64,000 bases of DNA from Actinoplanes utahensis (GTDB taxonomy: Bacteria; Actinomycetota; Actinomycetes; Mycobacteriales; Micromonosporaceae), in assembly GCF_016862455.1 (NCBI RefSeq), contig NZ_BOMZ01000081.1, positions 1 to 64,000 on the forward strand, written 5' to 3'. Shown here piece by piece: positions 25,255 through 33,375 of the stretch (position 1 is the first letter of the stretch; each line of letters starts with the position of its first letter). Under the pieces are notes generated by a model, which was given only the letters and a program-made list of their open reading frames with translations, did no database searches and was not told the origin of the DNA. Made by a program: the position numbers and the translations under genes.

Positions 25255-25370
25255 GCGTCGTCACCGGACACGCGGCACCGGTCGGCCAAGCCGCCAGCGA
25301 GCCCACCGCGTCGTCACCGGACACGCGGCACCGGTCGACCAAGCCGCCAACGGGCCCACCGTGTCGTCAT
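25246..25370. repeat. 53-bp tandem repeat, about 2.4 units
   Basis: Units start at 25246, 25299 and 25352 (truncated); the first two are almost identical (GAGCCCACCGCGTCGTCACC opening). The array fills the gap between P450 and the convergent membrane gene and repeats the right arm of the terminator hairpin. Confidence 0.85.
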
Positions 25371-25954
25371 CGACCGCGCGCGGCGCCGATCAGCCATGCC
25401 GACAGCCAGGCCACCCCGCCGGCCAGGACGACCAGCGACACGTCGAGGACCAGCTCCGGCACGAACGCGCGCAACGCCACCGGGATCGAACCCACGGCGT
25501 AGAGCGCCAGGGCCGCGCGGGGCGGCAGGCCGGTCCGGGCCAGAGCGGCCGCGAAGGCCACCGTACCGATCAGGAACAGCACCGACGTGCCGGTGAGCGC
25601 CACGCTCAGCGGCCCGGCTCGCAACTCGGCGATCTGGGCCGGCTCCAGCCGGGCGAACACCAGGTTGATCACGAACTCGACGCCGACGAGCGCGCCCAGG
25701 GCGAGGTAGTTGGCGACGAACGCGGCCCGGCCGAAACGGCCCAGTCGCGGCTCGCAGTACAGATACAGGGCCGTGACGAAGGCCAGGGCGAACACCTCGG
25801 CGAGCGGGGCCACCAGCTGGGTGAACGCCGTCGACGGGATGAGCTGGGCACGTTTGGCCGCGTTGACGACGAGGACGAGAGCGCTGAGCAGGCCGGCGAC
25901 ACCGGCGAGCCGATAGACCGAAAAGGACTGTCGCACTGGGGCGATGGTGGTCAC
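25367..25954 (-). CDS. Six-helix integral membrane protein
   Basis: A 195-residue protein with about six hydrophobic helices (for example LAGVAGLLSALVLVVNA, VFALAFVTALYLYC and VLFLIGTVAFAAAL) joined by short loops. I recognise no family motif; the layout resembles DUF4386-type membrane proteins often found beside MarR or TetR genes. It is divergent from a MarR gene with an operator-like dyad between them, so expression is probably controlled by that regulator, perhaps in response to a membrane-active compound. Confidence 0.75.
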   Translation of the reverse strand: MTTIAPVRQSFSVYRLAGVAGLLSALVLVVNAAKRAQLIPSTAFTQLVAPLAEVFALAFVTALYLYCEPRLGRFGRAAFVANYLALGALVGVEFVINLVFARLEPAQIAELRAGPLSVALTGTSVLFLIGTVAFAAALARTGLPPRAALALYAVGSIPVALRAFVPELVLDVSLVVLAGGVAWLSAWLIGAARGR

Positions 25955-25984
25955 GAGAGTTCCTCCGTTCGAGTCACTGCACTA

Positions 25985-26027
25985 TCGCACTAATTACTGC
26001 GAGATCGCAACGAGTGATTGGTATGCT
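25985..26027. promoter_or_regulatory. MarR operator dyad and leaderless -10 box
   Basis: TCGCACTAATTACTGCGA (25985-26002) is symmetric at 16 of 18 positions and lies between the divergent membrane protein and MarR genes. TATGCT at 26022-26027 ends 6 bp before the MarR GTG, the spacing of a leaderless transcript. Confidence 0.65.
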
Positions 26028-26033
26028 GATCAC

Positions 26034-26585
26034 GTGCCCGGCCCCAAGAACCTGCTCGCCGACATCTGGCTGCTCGCGTCGGTCGCCACCGCGCTCATCA
26101 GCGAGGAACTCGCCGACAATCCGCTGTCCGTCGACGAGTTCGCGCTCTACGGCTTCATCAGCGACCTCGGCCCGGTCACCGCCACCCAGCTCGGCCAGTG
26201 GACCGGCCTGCCACCCACCACACTGTCCGCGATCCTGCGTCGCTGCCAGGTACGAGGCGAGATCACCCGGACCCCCAACGCCGCCGATCGCCGCAGCAAC
26301 CTCGTCGAGCTCACCGACCACGGCCGGGCCGTCTACGAATCCGCGCTGCCCGCCCTGCTCGCCGCCCAGACCCGCCTCGCCGAGCACCTCGGACCCGACG
26401 ACGGCGCCCGCCTCGCCGTCCAGGAGATCGACGCCGCGACCCGCAAGGCGCTGAAAGCACCCGCCCGCCCCTACCAGGTCACCGCGGAACCCGGCACACC
26501 GGACATCGGGCCGGCCGATCTGACCCCCGCCCAGCTCGCCGAGGTGCGATCCTTCACGGCCTGGCTGCGGCACCGCGACGGCTGA
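26034..26585 (+). CDS. MarR-family transcriptional regulator
   Basis: A 183-residue regulator: LIYG-like helix (FALYGFISDLGPVTATQLGQWTGLPPTTLSAILRRC) followed by the wing NAADRRSNLVELTDHG. The C-terminal 60 residues are longer than in typical MarR proteins and end with a helix (LTPAQLAEVRSFTAWLRHR). GTG 26034 is chosen because a -10 box sits just before it and the region upstream is the operator. Probably represses itself and the divergent membrane gene. Confidence 0.88.
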   Translation: MPGPKNLLADIWLLASVATALISEELADNPLSVDEFALYGFISDLGPVTATQLGQWTGLPPTTLSAILRRCQVRGEITRTPNAADRRSNLVELTDHGRAVYESALPALLAAQTRLAEHLGPDDGARLAVQEIDAATRKALKAPARPYQVTAEPGTPDIGPADLTPAQLAEVRSFTAWLRHRDG

Positions 26586-26910
26586 GCCGGAGGCGAGATC
26601 AGCACAGGGTCGCTACGTCACTCCGCGTAAACGCCGTCGCCGGGTGGATCGCCGTCAGCCGGAAGCCGTGACGGCTGGGAAGCCGGTCCCATTCCGGTCG
26701 CGGTGATCCGCGAGCCCGGCCGGTTCTCCGCCGTCGGTGTCACCGTCACGGTGACGCCGATCCGAACGCCGCACCGCGGAGGTCCCCCGGTCACCCTCGA
26801 ACCGCTGCCGGACGAGGCGGAACTCACCGCGATCCGCCGCCCTGCCCCGCCGGGCCCGCCGTGACCAGTACCATCGCCGCGGAACACCGGTGAATCGGAC
26901 AGGAGCACAC
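26586..26910. other. Gap with a possible coding remnant
   Basis: About 325 bp. A plus-strand frame ending at 26863 reads GWEAGPIPVAVIREPGRFSAV and VTLEPLPDEAELTAIR, which looks protein-like, but it has no clear start or recognised family. Treated as a possible degraded or very small gene. Confidence 0.3.
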
Positions 26911-27300
26911 GTGGCATCGGATGACATCTCGCGCGGTGAGGCCCAGCGGCTGCGCGGCCTGGAGGACGCGGCCCGCCTCACCCGGACCTTCGAGATCATC
27001 GGCAGCAGGGGCTCGCTGTGGGTGTGGGGCGACGAGGACGAGGTCCTGTTCACCGAGGACGGCGAGCGCCGCACCCTGCTGCCGGTGTGGCCGCACGCGA
27101 CGGTCGCCCGCCTGGAGAACGAGGGCGAGGTCGCCGGGGAGCACGCCATCGAGATCCGGGCCGGCGACTTCCTGACCGAGTGGCTGCCGCAGTTGGAGGA
27201 GGACGACGCCCGGATCGCGGTCTTCCCGGTCGAGGACCGGAACGCGGCGGTGCTGGACCTGGCCGACTTCCGTGCGAGGCTGAGCGCCGCCCTCCGTTAG
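26911..27300 (+). CDS. DUF2750 protein
   Basis: A 129-residue protein with the DUF2750 pattern: GSLWVWGDEDEVLFTEDGERRTLLPVWPH followed by an acidic helix and DFLTEWLPQLEEDD. Such proteins are immunity- or SUFU-like in style but have no proven function. GTG 26911 is preceded by AGGAG at 6 bp, so upstream readings are rejected. It precedes the DUF4132 gene by 52 bp, probably in one transcript. Confidence 0.85.
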   Translation: MASDDISRGEAQRLRGLEDAARLTRTFEIIGSRGSLWVWGDEDEVLFTEDGERRTLLPVWPHATVARLENEGEVAGEHAIEIRAGDFLTEWLPQLEEDDARIAVFPVEDRNAAVLDLADFRARLSAALR

Positions 27301-27352
27301 AGTCCCGCGGACGACCTCGCGACCGGCGGGGCGACGCGGGGGAGGACCAACG

Positions 27353-29575
27353 GTGACGGTGGACGACGGGACCGCGGCCGGACCGGTGGACGACGGCGCC
27401 GCCGCGGAGCCGGCCGTGATGGTGTGGGCGGACGGTGAGCGGGACCGCTGGCTGGCCCGGGCCGCCGCCCTCGATCCCGGCGTGCACGAGCCGGCCTGGA
27501 GCACGACCGGCGGCGGCACCTACCCGGTGCCCGCCCAGATGCTGTGGGCGATCGCTCGGGGCCCGGACGAGGTCGCGCGCGACGTGATCGCCCGAACCCG
27601 GCTCCGCGGGCTGCGGCAGCGGGTCGACCTGGGCCGGGTCGTGATCGCCCGGTTCGGGATCGACGCGCTGGACCACGCCGTCACCGAGGCCGAGGGCAGC
27701 CCCGATCAGCTCGGCATGCTGCTGCTGCCGTTCCGCGCCCCGCGGATCGCGCCCCTGGCCGCCGGCTGGCTGCGGCATCTCGGGTCGGCGCGGCTGTGGG
27801 CGCGGCTGTGGCTGCGGCGGCATCCGGAGACGGCCGTGCGGGCGCTGCTCCCGGCCGCGACCGGCAAGCCCGGCCGGGTGCGGCAGCAGGCCGAGGATGC
27901 GCTCCACTTCCTGACCACTGCCGGTCACGGTGAGATCGACATCGTTGCGGGGTACGCCCGGGGCGGTCCCGCCGGGATCGACAGCGGGGTGCGCGCGCTC
28001 TTCGCCGTACCCCCGGGGTTCGCGGTGCCGCCGCAAGCGACACACACCGCGAGAAAAGGGGGAGACCCCGCCTGGACCTGCCCGGAGGGGTTGCCGGAGA
28101 TCCGGCTGACCGACGGCGGAGCCCTGCCGGAGGACGAGGTCGCCGCGCTGATCGCCGGGCTGCGGGAGGCCCGGCTGGAGGATCCGCCGGAGCCCGCGCC
28201 CGGTGATCCGGAGCCGGCCGGCAGCGAGCAGCCGCTGGTGGTGGAGGCCCCGGCGGCGGCCCAGCCGATGGTGCGGGCGCCGGAGCCGGAGGTGGAGAAG
28301 CTGATCGCGCGGTGTGACCGGGCGAGCCTGGCCGCATTCGGTCGCGCGCTGCTGGACGAGTGGCTGACCGCGGACATGCCGGCGGCGCAGGCGTGGGTGC
28401 TGCTGGCGCAGGCGCACGTCGGCGACGACACCACCATGGACCGGCTCGCGCCGCTGGTGCGGGGCTGGCCGCCGAAGAGCCGGTACCTGCGCGCGATCGA
28501 CGGGCACGCGGTGCTGGCCACGATGGGAACGGACGTGTCGCTGCGGCATCTGCTGGCGATCGAGGAGAACATGTCGGGCGGGGCGATGAACGAGCGGGCC
28601 ACCGTCTACCTGACGCAGGCCGCCGCCCGGCGCGGGCTGTCGGTGACACAGCTCGCCGACCGGCTGGCGGTCACGCACGGGCTGGACACCGGGATCCCGA
28701 TGGACTACGGCACACGCGCGTTCACCGTGACCGTCGACGAGAAACTGAGCCCGCAGGTGGTGGCCGCGGACGGGCGGGTGCTGGCGCGGCCGCCGAAACC
28801 CGGGGCCAAGGACACCCGGCCCGAGGCGTACCAGTGGTTCCTGCAGTTCAAGAAGGAGCTGCGGGCGACCGTCGCGGGGCACGTCGCCCGGCTGCGCAAG
28901 GACATGACCCGGCACCGGTTCCGCCCGGCCCGTGACCTGCCGGCGGTGGTGCTGCCGCACCCGCTGCTCGGGCCGCTGGCGCGGCGGCTGCTGTGGGGTG
29001 AGTACGACGCGGCGAACCGCCTGGTCCGGGCGCTGCGGATCGCCGAGGACGGCAGTTTCGCCGACCTGGACGACAGCACCGCGACCGTCGACGGCGACAC
29101 CCCGATCGGGATCCCGCATCCGGCCGAACTGGGCGCCGACCTGGCCGACTGGCGGCAGATCTTCGTCGACTACGAGATCCTCCAGCCGTTTCCGCAGGTG
29201 CACCGGCCGGCCGTGAGCCTGACCGGGTCGCAGCGCGCGGCGACCGGCCTGCCCGGGTGGGGGCCGGTCGCCCCGGAGCGGATCCTCGAGCTGGTGCGGG
29301 AGCAGTGGACCGGCAACGCCGAGTACTCGGCGGCGCCGCACACCCGGATCACCCGCGACCTGCCCGGCGGGCACACGCTGGTGGTCGATTTCGCGCCGGG
29401 CGTGCCCGCCACCGGCAACCCCGTGGCGGCGGGCCCGCAGCGGATCGTCGAGATCTGGGCGGATCATCGCTGGTCGGATCATCTCCAGCGGGCCCGGCGT
29501 ACCCCGATGGGGGTGTGTGATCCGGCCGCCCTGTCGGAGGCGCTGGTCGAGCTGTACCCCGGCGTGATCGTCTGA
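27353..29575 (+). CDS. DUF4132 domain protein (MolR-like)
   Basis: A 740-residue protein with HEAT-like helical repeats in the first 400 residues and a C-terminal DUF4132 domain (about 480-735; blocks PEAYQWFLQFKKELRATVAGHV, RHRFRPARDLP, VARLEEEG-type core DWRQIFVDYEILQPFPQ). DUF4132/WGR proteins of MolR type are large, soluble and poorly understood; links to molybdate or stress are old and weak. GTG start with GGGGAGG upstream. No other known genes in the transcript except possibly the DUF2750 gene. Confidence 0.8.
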   Translation: MTVDDGTAAGPVDDGAAAEPAVMVWADGERDRWLARAAALDPGVHEPAWSTTGGGTYPVPAQMLWAIARGPDEVARDVIARTRLRGLRQRVDLGRVVIARFGIDALDHAVTEAEGSPDQLGMLLLPFRAPRIAPLAAGWLRHLGSARLWARLWLRRHPETAVRALLPAATGKPGRVRQQAEDALHFLTTAGHGEIDIVAGYARGGPAGIDSGVRALFAVPPGFAVPPQATHTARKGGDPAWTCPEGLPEIRLTDGGALPEDEVAALIAGLREARLEDPPEPAPGDPEPAGSEQPLVVEAPAAAQPMVRAPEPEVEKLIARCDRASLAAFGRALLDEWLTADMPAAQAWVLLAQAHVGDDTTMDRLAPLVRGWPPKSRYLRAIDGHAVLATMGTDVSLRHLLAIEENMSGGAMNERATVYLTQAAARRGLSVTQLADRLAVTHGLDTGIPMDYGTRAFTVTVDEKLSPQVVAADGRVLARPPKPGAKDTRPEAYQWFLQFKKELRATVAGHVARLRKDMTRHRFRPARDLPAVVLPHPLLGPLARRLLWGEYDAANRLVRALRIAEDGSFADLDDSTATVDGDTPIGIPHPAELGADLADWRQIFVDYEILQPFPQVHRPAVSLTGSQRAATGLPGWGPVAPERILELVREQWTGNAEYSAAPHTRITRDLPGGHTLVVDFAPGVPATGNPVAAGPQRIVEIWADHRWSDHLQRARRTPMGVCDPAALSEALVELYPGVIV

Positions 29576-29634
29576 ACAGATCTCCCTCGGCCGCACCGGC
29601 GTCGCCGCCGGCCGCGCCCTTCAGGAGGAGACCG

Positions 29635-30222
29635 TCAGCGCTGCTTCTGGTCGATCAGGTCGCGCATGCGGTCCGGGTCGGAGCGGCTGAGGCCCCACAG
29701 CAGGTGGGTGAGGACGTCCGGCACGGAGAAGCACAGCACCGGTACGGGATGCTCCTCCAGACCGTGCGTGTGCGGCGCCGCCTCGATCGCCTTGCGGAGC
29801 ACCTCGCCCTGGCCGGCGTACGCCATCGACGTGACGCCGGCCTGCGCCGGCCACGGGTGGCACACCGGGTGCGGACGGCCGGCCTCGCCGGTCGGGTCCT
29901 GGGCGAGCAGCGTCTCGCTGGCGGCGAACAGGATCAGCCGCTCCGGCGGGGTCAGCTGGGAGTGCAGCATGTTGAAGGCGGTCTCGGCCATGCAGGCCGG
30001 GTTCTTCCCGAGGTCGTCGGCCCATTCGACGAGGGTGTCGGCGACGGCGTCGACCGCGGCGATCATCAGGGCGGCGGGGTGCTGCGACGCGAACTGGCTG
30101 ATCAGCTTCTGGGTCGCGATCTGACCGCCGGCCTGGTCGTTGAGGAGACGGGAGTCGGCCAGCTGCCAGAAGGTCCGCCACGCCGCGGCGGTCTCCGGGT
30201 CCGGCTGGAGTCGCAGAGTCAT
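29635..30222 (-). CDS. Hypothetical protein
   Basis: A 195-residue soluble protein, mostly helical, with no signal peptide and no motif I recognise. Notable features are a WQLADSRLLNDQAGGQIATQ start and a Cys/His-containing middle (RPHPVCHPWP). GC3 pattern and an ATG start support coding. It is divergent from the hypothetical at 30307, with 84 bp between them. Confidence 0.65.
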   Translation of the reverse strand: MTLRLQPDPETAAAWRTFWQLADSRLLNDQAGGQIATQKLISQFASQHPAALMIAAVDAVADTLVEWADDLGKNPACMAETAFNMLHSQLTPPERLILFAASETLLAQDPTGEAGRPHPVCHPWPAQAGVTSMAYAGQGEVLRKAIEAAPHTHGLEEHPVPVLCFSVPDVLTHLLWGLSRSDPDRMRDLIDQKQR

Positions 30223-30306
30223 GGGTACAGTGTCTTACCCATCGATGCGCGGTTGACCTTGGGGGTCACGACGGCGCCGTTGACACCAGGGTTCATGATC
30301 TAGCGG

Positions 30307-31188
30307 GTGACGGGGTACAGGAGCACGCCCGAGTTCGACGACTTCGGGCCGTGGATCGACGAGGTGCGCACGGTCGCCGACCTGCCGAGGCTCTACCGGC
30401 AGGCGGGGATCGAGCCGGCCGCGTACCGGCTGGTGCTGAAGGTGCCGCGCGACATCGAACGGCGCGAGGCCCACCCCGGCATGCATCTGTACGACCATCT
30501 GCTCGCCGTCGACGCGGAGACGTTCACGGTGCTCAGCCGGCGCGACGACACCTATGACACCCGGCGGATCCCGCTCGACCAGGTGGTGGCCATCCAGGAC
30601 AGTGTGCGCATGCTCGACGGCCGCCTCACCGTCCGGACGGTCGGCGGCGGCGAGCTGACCGTGCCCTACAACGGCTCGTCGAAAGCCCCGATCCGGGAGC
30701 TGATCCGGGTGCTGCGGCGCTCCTACCTGCCGGCGGGGCCGCCACCGGACGACCTGGCCGCGCCGGTCATGCCGTACATGGGCCGGGCGGACACCGCCCT
30801 GCTGACCGAGTATCAGCGGCTGGTCGCCGAGGAGCCGGGCCTGCGGCTGACGCTGGTCGGCGAACGGCAGCTGCTCACGCCGGTCACCCCGCTCGACCGG
30901 ATGCGCAGCCGCCTCCGACCGGTGACCCTGCACGCCTCGATCCTGGTCACCGACGACCGGGAGATCCAGGTCCTGCACCGCAGCCACTGGATCACCACGA
31001 CCGCCGGCGACTGGTCGCTGGCCCGGACCGTCCTGCCCCGGAACCGGATCACCGACATCACGGTCCGCCCGCACGAGCGCTACCACTACGTGCACGTGCT
31101 CGCGGTCGAGTCCGGCGCCACCCGCCTGGAGTTCCCGGTGACCGCGAGCCGGCACGCCGACGCGGCCCTGGCCCGCGGGTTCCTCTAA
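30307..31188 (+). CDS. Hypothetical protein with PH-like repeats
   Basis: A 293-residue soluble protein. Two beta-rich halves each contain a strand pattern like IPLDQVVAIQDSVRMLDGRLTVRT and ITDITVRPHERYHYVHVLAVE, suggesting tandem PH-like or membrane-associated domains, an inference from pattern only. No signal peptide. The GTG start follows a weak site. Its stop overlaps the stop of the convergent P450 gene by 3 bp. Confidence 0.65.
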   Translation: MTGYRSTPEFDDFGPWIDEVRTVADLPRLYRQAGIEPAAYRLVLKVPRDIERREAHPGMHLYDHLLAVDAETFTVLSRRDDTYDTRRIPLDQVVAIQDSVRMLDGRLTVRTVGGGELTVPYNGSSKAPIRELIRVLRRSYLPAGPPPDDLAAPVMPYMGRADTALLTEYQRLVAEEPGLRLTLVGERQLLTPVTPLDRMRSRLRPVTLHASILVTDDREIQVLHRSHWITTTAGDWSLARTVLPRNRITDITVRPHERYHYVHVLAVESGATRLEFPVTASRHADAALARGFL

Positions 31189-32366
31189 CCCGTGTGCACG
31201 GGCAGGGTGGCGTAGCCGCGCAGGACCAGCCGGTCGCGGCGTTCGGCCGGGGCGGCCAGGGACAGGCGGGGCAGCATGGTCAGCAGCAGCGGGAACGCGA
31301 CCTGCGCCTCCAGCCGGGCCAGCGGCGCGCCGAGGCAGTAGTGGGCGCCGCCGCCGAACGAGACCGGCTGGATGTTCGGGCGGTCCGGGTCGAAGCGGTG
31401 CGGGTCGGGGTAGCGGGCCGGGTCCCGGTTGGCGGAGCCGAGCAGCATGGTCAGCCCGGCGCCCGGGGCGATGGTCTGGCCGCCGACCTCGAGCGGGGTG
31501 GTGGTGAACCGGGAGGTCAGCTGCACCGGTGAGTCGTACCGCAGCATCTCCTCGACGAACGGGGCCGCGAGGCCCGGGTCCGACCGCAAGCGGGCAGCCT
31601 GCTCGGGATGGTCGAGGAGGATGTGCAGGCCGGTGCCGAGCAGGTTGGTGGTCGTCTCGAAGCCGGCGACCAGCAGCAGCACCAGGTTGGCCAGCAGCTC
31701 CGGGCCGGTCAGCCCGGATCCCTCGGCGGCCAGCGCGCTGGTCAGGTCCTCGCGCGGCTCCCGGCGGCGGTCGGCGATCAGGCCGGTGAAGTAGTCCTCC
31801 AGGTCGCGGCCGGCGCTGTCGGCGCGGGCCATCTCCTCCTCGGTGCTGATCGGCTCCAGGACCACGGTCAGGTCGGCGGCCCGCTGCCGGAACCAGGGCA
31901 TGTCGGTGTCCGGCACGCCGAGCAGCGCGCAGATCACGCCGATCGGCAGCGGGTAGGCGAACGCGGACATGAAGTCGGCGTCGGCCGGCATCGCCTTGAT
32001 CAGGTCCTCGGCCTGGCGGGCGATGACCTCGCGCATCGCGGCGACCCGGCGGGCGGTGAAGGTGGCCGCGGCGGCGCGGCGCATCCGGGTGTGGTCCGGC
32101 GCGTTGGACTGCAGCATCGAGGTGACGACCGAGGCGACGCCGCGGTTCTCCCGCCAGCCCGGCCAGTTGCGGTCGTAGTCGGTGGTGTCGGCGACCCGCA
32201 GCCCCGGGTCCCGCAGCAGACGGCTGACCGATTCGTGGGTGGTGACGAACCAGCCGCCCTCGAAGGCGGGGAAGACCGGCTTGGCCCGTAGCACGTCATA
32301 GGCGGGGTACGGGTTCCGGCGTCCCTCCGGCTGGAACAGCGACGCGAGCGCACTCTCGAAAAGCAT
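31185..32366 (-). CDS. Cytochrome P450 monooxygenase
   Basis: A 393-residue P450: I-helix AGFETT, ExxR in EEMLR, haem loop FGGGAHYCLGAPLAR. It starts LFESALASLFQPEGRRNPYPAYD, the usual N-terminus of soluble actinobacterial P450s of the CYP107-like type. No ferredoxin is adjacent, so it must borrow one (perhaps that at 23768). The start could also be four codons upstream at 32378; neither has a clear ribosome-binding site. Substrate unknown. Confidence 0.94.
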   Translation of the reverse strand: MLFESALASLFQPEGRRNPYPAYDVLRAKPVFPAFEGGWFVTTHESVSRLLRDPGLRVADTTDYDRNWPGWRENRGVASVVTSMLQSNAPDHTRMRRAAAATFTARRVAAMREVIARQAEDLIKAMPADADFMSAFAYPLPIGVICALLGVPDTDMPWFRQRAADLTVVLEPISTEEEMARADSAGRDLEDYFTGLIADRRREPREDLTSALAAEGSGLTGPELLANLVLLLVAGFETTTNLLGTGLHILLDHPEQAARLRSDPGLAAPFVEEMLRYDSPVQLTSRFTTTPLEVGGQTIAPGAGLTMLLGSANRDPARYPDPHRFDPDRPNIQPVSFGGGAHYCLGAPLARLEAQVAFPLLLTMLPRLSLAAPAERRDRLVLRGYATLPVHTG

Positions 32367-32442
32367 GACTCCCATCATTGCCGTACGAGGCGAGAGGAGG
32401 CCTTTACCGGTGCTTCACATCGCCCGTAGCAAGATCACCCGA

Positions 32443-33312
32443 ATGGGTAGGGCGAGGATCGTTCGTGCGTTGACAGCGGCCGGGGCGGCCGCACTGCTGG
32501 CCGCCTGTTCCGCCGGGTCGGAACCGAAGGCGCCGCCGGCCTCGGCGTCCGCGGCGCCGGGCGTCTCCGGCCCGGCGCCGATCCCGGCCGGCCCGAGTCC
32601 GGAGTCCGCCCGGACCGCCCAGCGGGCCAGGTACGGCATCCCGGACTTCGCGCCCGCCCCGCCGGCTCAGCCGATCACCCTGCCGGCCGGTGACTCGGTG
32701 GAGTTCCTGCGGCGCATCCCCACCACGCAGAAGGTGGCGTTCCTGACCATCGACGACGGGTACCTGAAGAAGCCCGAGGCGCAGGAGCTGATCGCGGCCG
32801 CCGGGGTGCCGGTCACGCTGTTCCTGACCACCGACGCGATCAAGGACGACCCGGACTTCTTCCAGCCGATGGTGGCGGCGGGCGCGGTCATCGAGGCGCA
32901 CTCGGTGTCGCATCCCGGCATGCGCGGACGCTCGCACGAGTTCCAGCGCCGGCAGATCTGCGAATCCGCCGACCAGCTGGCTCGGTGGTTCGGCAAGCGC
33001 CCAACCCTGTTCCGCCCGCCGTACGGGGAGAAGGACGCCACCACGCTGCGGGCCGCCAAGGAGTGCGGGATGGCCGCCACCTTCTTCTGGACCGAGACCG
33101 TGCACAAGGGGAAGGTCCGCTACCAGGAGGGCAGCACGGTCCAGCCGGGCGACATCCTGCTGATGCACTTCCGGGAGGCGTTCCGGGCGGACTTCGTCGG
33201 CGCGCTGAAGGCCATCCACCGGGCCGGGTTGACTCCGGCGCTGCTGGAGGACTACATCCCGGTGCCGCCGGCCCCGGCGCAGGGCTCGCCCGCGGCGCGC
33301 TCTAGCGATTAA
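32443..33312 (+). CDS. Polysaccharide deacetylase lipoprotein
   Basis: A 289-residue lipoprotein: basic start, then AGAAALLAACSAG lipobox (Cys about 22) and a Pro/Ala linker. NodB motifs are LTIDDGY, AHSVSHPGM, LFRPPYGEKD and ILLMHF, so the metal-binding Asp-His-His site is complete. It should act on cell-wall or capsular polymer outside the membrane. ATG 32443 gives a normal signal peptide. Single gene, divergent from the P450. Confidence 0.9.
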   Translation: MGRARIVRALTAAGAAALLAACSAGSEPKAPPASASAAPGVSGPAPIPAGPSPESARTAQRARYGIPDFAPAPPAQPITLPAGDSVEFLRRIPTTQKVAFLTIDDGYLKKPEAQELIAAAGVPVTLFLTTDAIKDDPDFFQPMVAAGAVIEAHSVSHPGMRGRSHEFQRRQICESADQLARWFGKRPTLFRPPYGEKDATTLRAAKECGMAATFFWTETVHKGKVRYQEGSTVQPGDILLMHFREAFRADFVGALKAIHRAGLTPALLEDYIPVPPAPAQGSPAARSSD

Positions 33313-33375
33313 AAGCATCGGCGTGTTTCAATTCCTGACGATCCGAGAGTCGTTCGTGTTTCGTCGGGAGGAAGC

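Noticed and set aside
25246-25370. CRISPR-like array
   Set aside because: Units are 53 bp, contiguous, with no spacers and no cas genes; it is an ordinary tandem duplication.
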